Shown one piece after another: positions 43,676 to 53,723 of a stretch of DNA of 64,000 nt. This stretch comes from Streptomyces sp. MMG1533 (lineage in GTDB: Bacteria; Actinomycetota; Actinomycetes; Streptomycetales; Streptomycetaceae), in the NCBI RefSeq assembly GCF_001279775.1, contig NZ_LGDG01000145.1, positions 52,189-116,188 on the forward strand, in the 5' to 3' direction. The stretch's first letter is position 1. Each line of letters starts with the position of its first letter. The translations under genes were made by a program, and so were the position numbers. A model generated the notes under the pieces. That model searched no databases. It was not told where the DNA came from and saw nothing but the letters and a program-made list of their open reading frames with translations.

Positions 43676-44251
43676 TTGTGGTTTGTCCCACACCAGCGTG
43701 TAGCGCCACAGCAGTCGGCGCCGGAAGCGGCAGCCGGGCAGGAGTCGGTGGGCGGCCTGCCGGACCTCGCTCCAGGACATCGTCGAGTCCTCGATGGGCA
43801 TACCCGCCGGGCCGCCCTCGTTCCGGCGTGACCGGTGGAAGAGGTTCGCCGGCACACCGAGTGCGCCGATGACCCAGTCGAGAGGTGCCCGGTCGCGCGC
43901 CAGCCCCACGATCACCAGCCGTCCGCCGGGGGCCAGCAGCCGTACCAGCCGTCCGACCGCGTGCTCGAACTCCGAGTGGTGCACGACGGCGACCGCACTC
44001 ACAAAGCCGTACGTTTCGTCGGGCAGGCGCGGGGCGTCGAGGTAATCCCCCTCCAGGAACGTGACGTTGCCGAGCCCTTCCGCGCTCTCCCGCGCGAGCC
44101 GGATCATCTCCGGCGAGCGGTCCATTCCCGTGACGGATCCCGTTCCGGCCGCGAGCTTGCGCGCGAGCAGCCCGTCACCGCAGCCGTCCGGCACGGCGGC
44201 GAGTACCACCGGGTGGTAGTGGACGTTGTGGTTCCAGTACGGGTCCGGCAT
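43661..44251 (-). CDS. Class I SAM-dependent methyltransferase
   Basis: 196 aa. The SAM-binding loop is VPDGCGDGLLARKLA (motif I, D-x-G-x-G-type), with TGMDRSPEMIRLARE as motif II, and APGGRLVIVGLARD follows the central strands. The N-terminus YWNHNVHYHPVVLAAVP is common in Streptomyces methyltransferases of unknown substrate. It lies 10 bases downstream of nudC on the same strand and may share its transcript. Confidence 0.88.
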   Translation of the reverse strand: MPDPYWNHNVHYHPVVLAAVPDGCGDGLLARKLAAGTGSVTGMDRSPEMIRLARESAEGLGNVTFLEGDYLDAPRLPDETYGFVSAVAVVHHSEFEHAVGRLVRLLAPGGRLVIVGLARDRAPLDWVIGALGVPANLFHRSRRNEGGPAGMPIEDSTMSWSEVRQAAHRLLPGCRFRRRLLWRYTLVWDKPQEGGP

Positions 44252-44261
44252 GTCCCGCGCC

Positions 44262-45206
44262 TCAGACGAAGCTCCTCGTCGGCAGCGGCTTGCCGTACCA
44301 GAGCTCGATCAGGCGGGCCGCGATCGAGATGCCGTACGGCGGGAGCACCTCGCCGGTCTCGAAGGCGGCGCTCAGCTCGTCGCGGGAGAACCAACGGGCC
44401 TCGTGGATCTCGTCACCGTCGACGTCTATGTCGGTCGAGGTGGCGCGGGCCGTGAAGCCCAGCATGAGGCTGGACGGGAAGGGCCAGGGCTGGCTGGCGA
44501 CGTACTCGACCTGGCCGATGGTGACACCGGCCTCCTCGAAGACCTCGCGACGCACCGACTGCTCGATGGACTCACCGGGCTCGACGAAGCCGGCGAGCGT
44601 CGAGAAGCGTCCTTCGGGCCAGTGGACCTGGCGTCCCAGCAGGATGCGGTCGTCCTCGTCGGTGACGGCCATGATCACGGCGGGGTCGGTGCGCGGGTAG
44701 TGCTCGGCACCGCAGGCCTGGCACCGGCGGATGTGACCGGCCGCGGCGATGACCGTGCGCTCGCCGCAACGGGAGCAGAAGCGGTGCGTGCGCTGCCAGT
44801 TCTCCAGGCCGACCGCGTGCACCATCAGGCCGGCCTCGCGGGGTGAGAGGAGCAGACCGGCCTCGCGCAGACCGGCCGGGCGCGCGGACTGGTCGATACG
44901 GCCGGGGAGCGCGTCCTTCTGGAGCGCGAAGTAGCGCACGCCGTCCTCGTCGATGCCGAGGAAGTAGCGGTGCGCCTCGGTGAGGGGGGCCTCGAAGGAC
45001 GGGGTCATGACGAGTTCGGTGTGGCCGTCGGCCGTCTCGTCGATGAGGACCTGGCCGCCGGAGACCACGAAGCAACGGGTTGTGGGGTGGCTCCACGCCG
45101 CCGCGAGCCAGGCCTCGTCGAGCCGGTGGTGGGCGGCCCGGTCGATGCCGCTCGGAGCGGTGAGCGAGATGGGGCGGTCGGCGGTGTGGTCGGTCCAGGT
45201 GGTCAC
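44262..45206 (-). CDS. nudC: NAD(+) diphosphatase (NADH pyrophosphatase)
   Basis: 314 aa from the GTG at 45206, which follows GGAAG by 6 bases. It has the zinc ribbon CSRCGERTVI and CQACGAEHYPRTDPAVI, the Nudix box GFVEPGESIEQSVRREVFEE ending AGV, and the NudC signature SQPWPFPSSLMLGF. It hydrolyses NAD(H) to NMN and AMP. Some NudC enzymes also remove NAD caps from RNA. The order with mrx1, uvrD2 and whiB7 is the same in mycobacteria. Confidence 0.94.
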   Translation of the reverse strand: MTTWTDHTADRPISLTAPSGIDRAAHHRLDEAWLAAAWSHPTTRCFVVSGGQVLIDETADGHTELVMTPSFEAPLTEAHRYFLGIDEDGVRYFALQKDALPGRIDQSARPAGLREAGLLLSPREAGLMVHAVGLENWQRTHRFCSRCGERTVIAAAGHIRRCQACGAEHYPRTDPAVIMAVTDEDDRILLGRQVHWPEGRFSTLAGFVEPGESIEQSVRREVFEEAGVTIGQVEYVASQPWPFPSSLMLGFTARATSTDIDVDGDEIHEARWFSRDELSAAFETGEVLPPYGISIAARLIELWYGKPLPTRSFV

Positions 45207-45360
45207 GAGTGCTTCCAACTCCCCCGGTGGAAAGGGTGTTTCACGGGCGGTTCAGCGGGACGTACGGCGGGAGGCGACCGCGTCCGGCGGGGCGTGGCGG
45301 TGCGGGACGGTTCTTCCAGTGTGCCCCGCGTGCCATGCCGATCCGGGCGGTGCGGGGCGA

Positions 45361-46773
45361 TCAGGGAGCATGGCGCCAGTTCTCCGCGAGGTCGCCCCAG
45401 AGGTACGCGGTGGTCTCGACGCCCTTGAGGAGGAGGTCCAGCTCGACCTTCTCGTTCGGGGCGTGCCAGCCGTCGGACGGGACGGAGATGCCGAGGAAGA
45501 GCACGGGTGCGCCGAGGACCTCCTGGAGGTCGGCGGCCGGACCCGAACCGCCTTCCCTGGTGAAGCGGACGGGCTTGTCGAAGGCGCGGCCCATCGCGCG
45601 GACGACGGACTGCAGGGCCGGGTGCTCCAGCGGTGTCAGGCACGGGCGCGTGGACCCGGTGAAGGTGATCTCCTGCCGGATGCCCGCGGGCACCTGCTCG
45701 GCGGCCCAGTCGCGGACGGCCTTCTCGATGTGGCCGGGGTCCTGGCCCGCGACCAGTCGGAACGAGAGCTTCACCATGGCGGAGGACGGAACGATCGTCT
45801 TGCTGCCGGGGCCCTGGTAGCCGCCGCCGATGCCGTTGACCTCGGCGGTGGGGCGGGCCCAGATGCGCTCCAGGGTGGTGTGCCCGGCCTCGCCGTGAGT
45901 GGCGTACGACTTGGCGGTGCGCAGCCACTGACGTTCGTCGAAGGGCAGCTCGGCGAAGAGAGCGCGCTCGCGGTCGGTGAGTTCGACGATGCCGTCGTAG
46001 AAGCCGGGGACCGTCACGCGCGCGTGCTCGTCGTGCAGGGCGGCGACGAGGCGGGCGGCGGCCGTGGCCGGGTTCGGGACGGCGCCGCCGAAGGAGCCCG
46101 AGTGGATGTCCTGGTCGGGGCCGTGGAACCGGATCTCGCACTCGGCGAGGCCACGCATGCCGGTGCACACGGTCGGGGTGTCCTCGGACCACATGCCCGT
46201 GTCGGAGACGATCACCGCGTCGGCGGCGAGCCGGCCCGACCGCTCCTCGACCAGTGCCCGGAAGTGCGGGGAGCCGGACTCCTCCTCGCCCTCGATCAGC
46301 AGCTTGAGGTGCACGGCCGGGACGGTGCGGCCGGTGGCGGCGAGGTGGGCGCGGACGCCGAGTGTGTGGAAGAACACCTGGCCCTTGTCGTCGGCCGCCC
46401 CGCGCGCGTAGAGGCGGTTCTCGCGGACGACGGGCTCGAAGGGCTCGCTGTCCCAGCCGTCCTCGCGGGCGGCGGGCTGCACGTCGTGGTGGCCGTAGAC
46501 GAGGACCGTGGGCGCCTCGGGGTCGTCGCAGGGCCACTCGGCGAAGACGGCGGGCGCCCCCGGGGTCTCCCAGACTTCGGCGGTCGGGAAGCCGGTCTCC
46601 TCAAGCTTGGCGGCGAGCCAGTCGGCGCTGCGGCGTACGTCGGTCGCGTGGTCGGGCTGGGCCGACACGGACGGGATGCGCAGCCACTCGGCGAGGTCGT
46701 CGAGGAAGGCGGCACGGTGTTGCTCGATGTACGTACGGACGGCGCTGACGGCACTGTCAACGGGCTGGCTCAT
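45361..46773 (-). CDS. M20 family dipeptidase
   Basis: 470 aa. Metal-binding motifs are VLVYGHHDVQPA, LYARGAADDKGQ, EGEEESGSPHF, SDTGMWSED and the late WHAPNE (last His ligand). A dimerisation domain with DIHSGSFGGAVPNP sits in the middle. It belongs to the DapE/CPG2-like dipeptidase group and is cytosolic, with no signal peptide. The frame extends upstream to 47301 but that part overlaps adnB. The M20 gene begins 11 bases after the adnB stop, so the two may be co-transcribed. Confidence 0.92.
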   Translation of the reverse strand: MSQPVDSAVSAVRTYIEQHRAAFLDDLAEWLRIPSVSAQPDHATDVRRSADWLAAKLEETGFPTAEVWETPGAPAVFAEWPCDDPEAPTVLVYGHHDVQPAAREDGWDSEPFEPVVRENRLYARGAADDKGQVFFHTLGVRAHLAATGRTVPAVHLKLLIEGEEESGSPHFRALVEERSGRLAADAVIVSDTGMWSEDTPTVCTGMRGLAECEIRFHGPDQDIHSGSFGGAVPNPATAAARLVAALHDEHARVTVPGFYDGIVELTDRERALFAELPFDERQWLRTAKSYATHGEAGHTTLERIWARPTAEVNGIGGGYQGPGSKTIVPSSAMVKLSFRLVAGQDPGHIEKAVRDWAAEQVPAGIRQEITFTGSTRPCLTPLEHPALQSVVRAMGRAFDKPVRFTREGGSGPAADLQEVLGAPVLFLGISVPSDGWHAPNEKVELDLLLKGVETTAYLWGDLAENWRHAP

Positions 46774-46783
46774 GGTCACGAGC

Positions 46784-49700
46784 CTATCGGCCCGCACCGA
46801 CATCCTCGTCGTGCGGTTCCTCACCCCCGGGCTCCTCCAGGAGCAGCCGTTCCAGCGCTGCCCGGCCCGGCAGGTCATCCGGTCGTACGACCTCGCCGCT
46901 GCGTACGTAGAGGAAGGTCGCCGTGACCGAGTCCAGGGGTACGCCCTGCCGCTCGGCCCAGGCGAGCCGGTAGACGGCGAGCTGGAGCGGGTCCGCGGTG
47001 CGGGTGCGGCTGGTCTTCCAGTCGACGATCTCGTACGTCGCCGCCGAGCCGTCGCCTTCCTTGTAGACGGCGTCGATACGACCCCGGACCACACGACCGG
47101 CGATCGCGAGTTGGAACGGGGCCTCGACCCGGTAGGGCGTGCGCTGGGCGTACTCGGTGCGTTCGAAGGCGTCTTTGAGGGCTTCGAGGTCTCGTTCGTC
47201 GGCGATCTCGGCCTCGCTGCCGGGCAGTTCCTCCGGCTCCAGCATGGGCAGCGTGAGCGCCTCGAAGCGGGACTCGACCCAGGCGTGGAAGCGGGTGCCA
47301 CGGCGCGCCGCGGGCTGCGGCGGGCGGGGCATGGGGCGGGCCAGTTCCTGTGCGAGGCCGGTCGGGTCGGCGGCCAGGCGCATCAGCTGGGACGCGGTCA
47401 GCGACGCCGGCAGGGGGACGTCGGTGACGCTCTCGCGGGCGCGCAGGAGTTCGCCGGTGAGGGCGTCGAGGTCGCGGTCCCAGGAGGCGATGGTGCGGGC
47501 CTCCTCGGGGGTGAGGAGTGCGCTCCCGGGTTCCGTGGGGTGGGGGCGCGCGGGTTCCGGGCGAGGGTGCTCCACGGCGTCCGGACCCGCAGTCTGGTGC
47601 GGGACGGTCGGGCGGGCCGCGCTCCAGGAGTCCCAGCCGACCGAGTCCTCCTCGCCGAAAGGGTCCTCCTCGTGGAGGTCGGGCTCGTGGAGGTCGTCCT
47701 CGGGAACCGCGTCGTCGTCCGGCGGCACGGGCCAGTCCGGGTCGTCGAAGGTGTCCGGGTCGTGCGTGGCCGCAGGGTGGCCGTCCTCGTGGGAGGCGAG
47801 GTGTTCCAGGTGGGCCAGGACCGTCTCGGCGGCCGCTCGGCGGCGGGCCAGGGACGTCTCGTCCAGGGGCAGGGGCCACACCTGGTCGGCGGTCCGCTGG
47901 TGCAGTGCCGGGTTTTCCTCGTCCTCGGCGGGCTCGTCCGCCCAGGCCTCGATCTCGCCGTGTCCGGCAGCGCAGTGCTCGTACAGCGCCTGGAGGAAGT
48001 CGGACGGCCCGCGGGGCTTCTTCTGGGTGGGGCCCCACCAGTGGCCGGAGCCGAGGAGGAGGGAGCGGGGGCGGGTGAAGGTGACGTAGCCGAGGCGGAG
48101 TTCCTCCGTGTGCTGGTGCTCCTTCATGTCCTCGTGGAAGGCCTTCAGGCCGCGGGAGTCCCAGGAGGTGATGTCGGGGAGGGTGGCGGTGTCGCCCCGC
48201 AGTTCGTGCGGCAGCACCTTGCCCTGGGCGGTCCACTTCTCGCGGCCCTGGGTGCTGGGGAAGGTGCCGGTGACCAGGCCGGGGACGGCCACGACGTCCC
48301 ATTCCAGGCCCTTGGACTTGTGCGCGGTGAGCACCTTGACGGTGTTCTCGCCGCCGGGAAGGGCGTTGTCGAGGCCCTTCTCGTACTGGGCGGCGGTGCG
48401 CAGGAAGCCGAGGAAGGCGAGCAGGCTCGTCTCGTTGTCGCCGGCGGCGAACGAGGCGGCCACGTCCAGGAAGTTGGACAGGGTCTCGCGGCGGCGGGCG
48501 GCCAGGGCGTGCGGGGACGCCGACAGTTCCACCTCCAGGCCGGTAACGGCGAGGACGCGGTGCAGGACGTCCATCAGCGGGTCGGACAGGGAGCGGCGCA
48601 GGTCGCGCAGTTCGGTGGCCAGGCGCGCGAACCGCACGCGCGCGTCCGGCGAGAAGGGCAGCCCGTCGTCGGCCCCGTCGCCGTCGAGCGGCGTCTCCAA
48701 GAACGTGTCCAGGGCGTCCGCGAGCGATATCACTTCGGAAGGGTCGACCCCCTCGACGGCCGCGGCGAGCCGACGGTCCGGGTCGTCGTCGCCGTCCACG
48801 CGCGCGTGGGAGACGAGCAGTCGGGCGCGCCGCCCCAGGAGGGCGAGGTCGCGCGGGCCGATACGCCAGCGCGGGCCGGTCAACAGCCGGACCAGGGAGG
48901 CATTGGCGCCGGGGTCCTGGAGGACCTCGCAGACGGCGACCAGGTCGGCGATCTCGGGCAGGTGCAGGAGCCCGGACAGGCCGACGACCTCGACGGGGAC
49001 GTCCCGGGCGACGAGCGCGCCCTGGAGTTCGGCGAAGTCGGTGGCCGTACGGCACAGGACGGCGATCTCACCGGGCGCCTTGCCGGTGTTCACGAGGTGC
49101 GCGATGGAGTCGGCGATCCAGTCGATCTCCTCGGCGTGGGTGGGCAGGAGGGCGCAGCGGACCGTGCCGTCGCGTTCGGCCCCGGGAGCCGGGCGCAGGG
49201 CCTCCACGCCCGCGTGCATGGCGCGCAGGGGCTCGGCGAGGCCGTTGGCGAGGTCGAGGAGGCGGCCGCCGCTGCGGCGGTTCTCGCTGAGCGACTGGCG
49301 GGTGGCGAGGCGGCCGTCGGTGTGGGCGAAGTGCTCGGGGAAGTCGTCGAGGTTGGCGACGGAGGCGCCGCGCCAGCCGTAGATCGCCTGGCAGGGGTCG
49401 CCGACCGCGGTCACCGGGTGGCCGGTGCCGCCGCCGAACAGGCCCGCCAGCAGGATGCGCTGAGCCACGGAGGTGTCCTGGTACTCGTCGAGGAGCACCA
49501 CCCGGAACTCGTCGCGCAGGACACGGCCCACCTCTGGGATCCGGGCGAGTTGGGCGGACAGGGCGATCTGGTCGCCGAAGTCCAGCAGGTCGCGTTCGCG
49601 CTTGGCGGTGCGGTAGCGGACGACCAGTTCGGCGAGTTCACGGCGGGCGGCAGCCGCCTCGGGGACCTTGCGCAGGGCCTCGTTGGTGAGCTTGGCGTCC

Positions 49701-50296
49701 TGGAGGGCACGCAGCAGGTCGGCGTCGTACGCGCGCAGGTCCTCGGGCCGTACCAGGTGTTCGGCGAGCTCGGCGTCGAGTGCCAGGAGGTCGCTGACCA
49801 GGTCGGCGAAGGAGCGGGTCAGCGCCGGGTAGGGGCCGGGTGCCTCGCGCAGTACGCGCGCGGCGAGCTGGAAGCGGGTGGCGTCGGCGAGCAGGCGGGA
49901 GGTCGGTTCGAGGCCGATGCGCAGGCCGTGGTCGGTCAGCAGGCGGCCCGCGAAGGCGTGGTACGTGGAGATCAGCGGTTCGCCCGGCGGGTTGTCCGGG
50001 TCGATGACGTCGGGGTCGGTGACGCCGGCCTTGATCAGCGCCTTGCGGACGCGCTCGGCGAGTTCACCCGCGGCCTTGTTGGTGAAGGTGAGGCCGAGCA
50101 CCTGCTCGGGGGCGACCTGGCCGGTGCCGACCAGCCACACCACGCGGGCCGCCATCACCGTCGTCTTGCCCGACCCTGCTCCGGCCACGATCACCTGCGG
50201 GGCGGGCGGCGCGGTGATGCAGGCCGTCTGCTCCGGGGTGAACGGGATGCCGAGGAGCTCCTTGAGCTGATCGGGATCGGTGATACGGGCGGGCAT
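46784..50296 (-). CDS. adnB: AdnB-type helicase-nuclease subunit
   Basis: 1170 aa. The N-terminal part is a UvrD-like SF1A helicase: GAGSGKTTVMAARV (Walker A), TFTNKAAGELAER, DEYQDTSVAQRI, GDPCQAIYGWRGA, TAHKSKGLEWDVVAVPG and the VTFTRPRS region. The C-terminal part is a RecB-type nuclease with the D-x-K motif in YEIVDWKTSRTRTADPLQLA. With AdnA it forms the actinobacterial end-resecting machine used in double-strand break repair. The acidic, low-complexity stretch (HDPDTFDDPDWPVPPDDDAV) between the domains is variable. It follows adnA by 106 bases. Confidence 0.92.
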   Translation of the reverse strand: MPARITDPDQLKELLGIPFTPEQTACITAPPAPQVIVAGAGSGKTTVMAARVVWLVGTGQVAPEQVLGLTFTNKAAGELAERVRKALIKAGVTDPDVIDPDNPPGEPLISTYHAFAGRLLTDHGLRIGLEPTSRLLADATRFQLAARVLREAPGPYPALTRSFADLVSDLLALDAELAEHLVRPEDLRAYDADLLRALQDAKLTNEALRKVPEAAAARRELAELVVRYRTAKRERDLLDFGDQIALSAQLARIPEVGRVLRDEFRVVLLDEYQDTSVAQRILLAGLFGGGTGHPVTAVGDPCQAIYGWRGASVANLDDFPEHFAHTDGRLATRQSLSENRRSGGRLLDLANGLAEPLRAMHAGVEALRPAPGAERDGTVRCALLPTHAEEIDWIADSIAHLVNTGKAPGEIAVLCRTATDFAELQGALVARDVPVEVVGLSGLLHLPEIADLVAVCEVLQDPGANASLVRLLTGPRWRIGPRDLALLGRRARLLVSHARVDGDDDPDRRLAAAVEGVDPSEVISLADALDTFLETPLDGDGADDGLPFSPDARVRFARLATELRDLRRSLSDPLMDVLHRVLAVTGLEVELSASPHALAARRRETLSNFLDVAASFAAGDNETSLLAFLGFLRTAAQYEKGLDNALPGGENTVKVLTAHKSKGLEWDVVAVPGLVTGTFPSTQGREKWTAQGKVLPHELRGDTATLPDITSWDSRGLKAFHEDMKEHQHTEELRLGYVTFTRPRSLLLGSGHWWGPTQKKPRGPSDFLQALYEHCAAGHGEIEAWADEPAEDEENPALHQRTADQVWPLPLDETSLARRRAAAETVLAHLEHLASHEDGHPAATHDPDTFDDPDWPVPPDDDAVPEDDLHEPDLHEEDPFGEEDSVGWDSWSAARPTVPHQTAGPDAVEHPRPEPARPHPTEPGSALLTPEEARTIASWDRDLDALTGELLRARESVTDVPLPASLTASQLMRLAADPTGLAQELARPMPRPPQPAARRGTRFHAWVESRFEALTLPMLEPEELPGSEAEIADERDLEALKDAFERTEYAQRTPYRVEAPFQLAIAGRVVRGRIDAVYKEGDGSAATYEIVDWKTSRTRTADPLQLAVYRLAWAERQGVPLDSVTATFLYVRSGEVVRPDDLPGRAALERLLLEEPGGEEPHDEDVGAGR

Positions 50297-50402
50297 GTCG
50301 GAGAGGCTAGCGGCGGCCACCGACAGTGGAGGACACATCGCCCCCCGGGGCCCGGAGAAGCGCAGGTCGGCACGCGTGGTGCGACGGATCACACCAGTGT
50401 GC

Positions 50403-53400
50403 TCACTCCACCACGTGCCGGCCCTCGGACTGGGCGCTGCACGAGGCCCGGAACGCGCAGTGCGTGCAGTGCTGGCCCGCGCTCGGTGTGAACCGTTCGT
50501 CGAGGACCTTGCCGGCTGCCGTGGCGAGCAGGTCGCCGACCCACTCTCCTTCCAGCGGCTCCTGGGCCTGCACCTTGGGCAGGGTCTCGCCGCCGTCCCG
50601 CTTGGCGGCACCTTGGCGCAGCTGGACGAGTTCGGCGCCGCCCGGCTCGGGGCGCGCTCCGTCGAAGGCCTCGTCGACGGCACCCTCGCGGACGGCGAGC
50701 TGGTAGACGGCGAGCTGGGGGTGGCGCTCCACCTCGGCCGCGCTGGGCGCCTGCTTGCCGGTCTTGAAGTCGACGACGTAGGCGCGGCCCTCGTCGTCGG
50801 CCTCCACGCGGTCCATCTGGCCGCGGATGCGCACCTCGACCTCGCCCGCTTCGAGGGTGACGTCGAAGTCGTGCTCGCTGGCGACCGGTGTGCGCCCGGT
50901 GCGGTCCATGACGTGCCACTTCAGGAAGCGTTCGAGCGCCACGCGCGCGTTGTCCTTCTCCTGCGCCGACTTCCACGGCGCGTCGAAGGCGAGCGCGTTC
51001 CACACGGAGTCGAGGCGTTCCATGAGGACGGCGAGGTCGGCCGGGGTGTGCCCGGAGGCGACCTCGTCGGCGAGGACGTGCACCACGTTGCCGAAGCCCT
51101 GGGCGACCGTCGCGGGCGCGTCGGCCTTCACCTCGCGGCCCAGGAACCACTGCAGGGCGCAGGTGTTGGCGAGCTGGTCGAGGGCGCTGCCGGAGAGCAC
51201 GACGGGCTGGTCGCGGTTGCGCAGCGGGACCTTGCTCTCGGTCGGCTCGAACATTCCCCACCAGCGGTAGGGGTGGGCGGACGGCACCAGGGGGCGGCCG
51301 TCCTCGTCGGCGAGTGCGGCGAGCCGGGCCAGCCGGCGGGCGGCGGCCTCCCTGAGGGTGTCCGAGACGTGCGGGTCGACGGTGGTCGCGCGGAGTTCGG
51401 CGACGAGCGCGGCGACCGCCAGAGGGCGGCGGGGGCGGCCCGTGACGTCCCGCGGTTCGACGCCGAGTTCGGTCAGGAAGCGGGAGGGTTGATCACCGTC
51501 GTCCGCGGGTGCCTTGACCGCGGTGACGACGAGGCGTTCACGCGCGCGCGTGGCCGCCACGTAGAACAGGCGGCGTTCCTCGGCGAGCAGCGCCCCCGGG
51601 GTGAGCGGTTCGGCGAGCCCGTCCCGTCCGATGCGGTCGGCCTCGAGAAGGGAGCCGCGTCGGCGCAGGTCCGGCCACAGCCCTTCTTGGACGCCCGCGA
51701 CGACGACGAGCCGCCACTCCAGGCCCTTGGAGCGGTGCGCGGTCATCAGACGGACGGCGTCGCGGCGTACGGCACGCCGGGTGAGCGTGTCGGCGGCGAT
51801 GTCCTCGGCGTCGATCTCCGCCAGGAAGTTCAGGGCGCCCCGGCCGCCGGTGCGCTCCTCCGCGCGGGCCGCGGTCGCGAACAGCGCGCACACGGCGTCC
51901 AGATCGCGGTCTGCGTTGCGTCCCGCGGCGCCGCCGCGTCGGGCGGCCCGCTCCAGGCGCGTGGGCCACGGCGTGCCCTCCCAGAGGTCCCACAGCGCTT
52001 CTTCGGCCGTACCGCCGCCCGCGAGGCGCTCACGGGCCTTCCTGAGCAGCGCGCCGAGCCGCTGGGCACCACGCGCGTACGTGGGGTCGTGCACGGCCAG
52101 GCGCTCCGGCTCGGCCAGGGCCCGCGCGAGCAGCTCGTCCGAGGGCGGCGGCAAGGCGTTGCCCGCGGCCCGCTCCTCGTCACGCAGGGCACGGCCGAGG
52201 CGGCGCAGGTCCGCGGCGTCCATGCTCGCGAGAGGGGAGGTGAGGAGGGTGAGGGCGGTTTCGGTGTCGAGCCAGCAGGTCGCCGGCTCCCGCTCTTCAG
52301 AGGGAGCCCCTTCTTCGAGCTGTTCCGTGGCCTCCGCCGCAGCCACCGCCCGCAGTGCCGTCAGCAACGGCGCCACCGCCGGTTCGTGCCGCAGCGGCAG
52401 GTCGTCGCCGTCGATGTCCAGGGGGACGCCGGCCGCGGTGAGCGCGCGGCGGACCGTGGGGATGGTGCGGGCTCCGGCGCGCACCAGGACGGCCATCTCG
52501 CCCCAGGGGACGCCGTCCTCCAGGTGCGCCCTGCGGAGGATGTCGGCGATGTTGTCCAGTTCGGTGCCGGGCGTCGGGTACGTGTACACCTCGGCGTGCC
52601 CGCCGTCCCGGACCGGCGTGAGCTCCCGGTGGGCGCGCACCTTGTGGGCCGGGAGGCGGGTCAGTGGCATGCGCTGGGTCAGCAGCCGGGTCGCGGCCAG
52701 CAGGCCGGCGCCGGAGCGGCGGGAGGTGCGCAGGACCTCCACGGGCGCCGGGCGGCCGTCCGCGCGCGGGAAGGCCTCTGGGAAGTTCAGGATGCCGTTC
52801 ACGTCCGCGCCGCGGAACGCGTAGATCGACTGGTCCGGGTCGCCGAAGGCGACAAGAGTGCGGCCGCCGCCGGCGAGCGCGTGCAGCAGTCGTACCTGGG
52901 CCGGATCGGTGTCCTGGTACTCGTCGACGAAGACGACGTCGTACTGCGCGGCGAGCCGCTCGGCGACCTCGGGGCGGCGGGCGAGGAGGACCGCGCGGTG
53001 CACCAGTTCGGCGTAGTCGAGCACGCCCTGCAGGTCGAGGACGTCGAGGTACTCGGCGAGGAAGGCGGCTGCCGCGCGCCAGTCGGGGCGGCCGATGCGG
53101 CGGGCGAAGGCGTCCAGGGCGCCCGGGCCCAGGCCCAGTTCGCGGCTGCGGGCGAGGACCGCGCGGACCTCGTCGGCGAAGCCGCGGGTGGTCAGGCAGG
53201 CGCGCAGTTCGTCCGGCCAGCGCATGTGCGCGAGGCCGAGACGTTCCAGGTCGGGCTGGCCCGCGAGCAGTTCACGGACGGCGACGTCCTGCTCGGGACC
53301 GGACAGCAGCCTGAGGGGCTCGACGAACAGGTCGGCGTCCTGATGGGCGCGGACCAGGGCGTAGCAGAACGAGTGGAAGGTGGTCGCCTGAGGGGCACGT

Positions 53401-53723
53401 GCCGCCCCGATGCGCAGCGCCATGCGGTCGCGCAGTTCGACGGCCGCCTTGCGGCTGAACGTCAGCACCAGGACGCGCGCGGGGTCACCGCCTCGGGCGA
53501 TCCTCGCCGCCACCGACTCGACGAGCGTGGTGGTCTTTCCGGTGCCCGGACCTGCGAGAACGAGCAGCGGGCCGGTGGCGTGGTCAACCACGGCGTGCTG
53601 TGCGGCGTCCAGACGAGGGGGATCCACGCGGGCCGGTGGGGTACGCACCAGTCGGTAAGCGCCACGGTTCCCCTGTCGCCCCTGTGGGTGCGACAGGCGC
53701 TTGGTGGAAGAAGAGGAGCTCAC
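50403..53723 (-). CDS. adnA: AdnA-type helicase-nuclease subunit
   Basis: 1106 aa from the GTG at 53723; an ATG at 53753 is the alternative. Helicase motifs are LAGPGTGKTTTLVES, TFSRKAAVELRDR, VDEYQDTDPAQVRLL, GDPDQSIYAFRGA and TAHRSKGLEWRLVVVAGVQE. The C-terminal nuclease has YVVDFKTGKQAPSAAE and HPQLAVYQLA. Cysteines in NTCALQWFLG and CTHCAFRASC form the AddB/RecB-like pattern that binds an iron-sulfur cluster in related nucleases. It is the first gene of the adnAB unit, the same order as in mycobacteria (Rv3202c-Rv3201c). Confidence 0.92.
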   Translation of the reverse strand: MSSSSSTKRLSHPQGRQGNRGAYRLVRTPPARVDPPRLDAAQHAVVDHATGPLLVLAGPGTGKTTTLVESVAARIARGGDPARVLVLTFSRKAAVELRDRMALRIGAARAPQATTFHSFCYALVRAHQDADLFVEPLRLLSGPEQDVAVRELLAGQPDLERLGLAHMRWPDELRACLTTRGFADEVRAVLARSRELGLGPGALDAFARRIGRPDWRAAAAFLAEYLDVLDLQGVLDYAELVHRAVLLARRPEVAERLAAQYDVVFVDEYQDTDPAQVRLLHALAGGGRTLVAFGDPDQSIYAFRGADVNGILNFPEAFPRADGRPAPVEVLRTSRRSGAGLLAATRLLTQRMPLTRLPAHKVRAHRELTPVRDGGHAEVYTYPTPGTELDNIADILRRAHLEDGVPWGEMAVLVRAGARTIPTVRRALTAAGVPLDIDGDDLPLRHEPAVAPLLTALRAVAAAEATEQLEEGAPSEEREPATCWLDTETALTLLTSPLASMDAADLRRLGRALRDEERAAGNALPPPSDELLARALAEPERLAVHDPTYARGAQRLGALLRKARERLAGGGTAEEALWDLWEGTPWPTRLERAARRGGAAGRNADRDLDAVCALFATAARAEERTGGRGALNFLAEIDAEDIAADTLTRRAVRRDAVRLMTAHRSKGLEWRLVVVAGVQEGLWPDLRRRGSLLEADRIGRDGLAEPLTPGALLAEERRLFYVAATRARERLVVTAVKAPADDGDQPSRFLTELGVEPRDVTGRPRRPLAVAALVAELRATTVDPHVSDTLREAAARRLARLAALADEDGRPLVPSAHPYRWWGMFEPTESKVPLRNRDQPVVLSGSALDQLANTCALQWFLGREVKADAPATVAQGFGNVVHVLADEVASGHTPADLAVLMERLDSVWNALAFDAPWKSAQEKDNARVALERFLKWHVMDRTGRTPVASEHDFDVTLEAGEVEVRIRGQMDRVEADDEGRAYVVDFKTGKQAPSAAEVERHPQLAVYQLAVREGAVDEAFDGARPEPGGAELVQLRQGAAKRDGGETLPKVQAQEPLEGEWVGDLLATAAGKVLDERFTPSAGQHCTHCAFRASCSAQSEGRHVVE

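Noticed and set aside
46508-50491. Plus-strand open frame of 1327 codons opposite adnB
   Set aside because: It mirrors a clear helicase-nuclease gene and is low-complexity Gly/Val/Arg protein. High GC keeps the opposite strand open; there is no motif or start signal.
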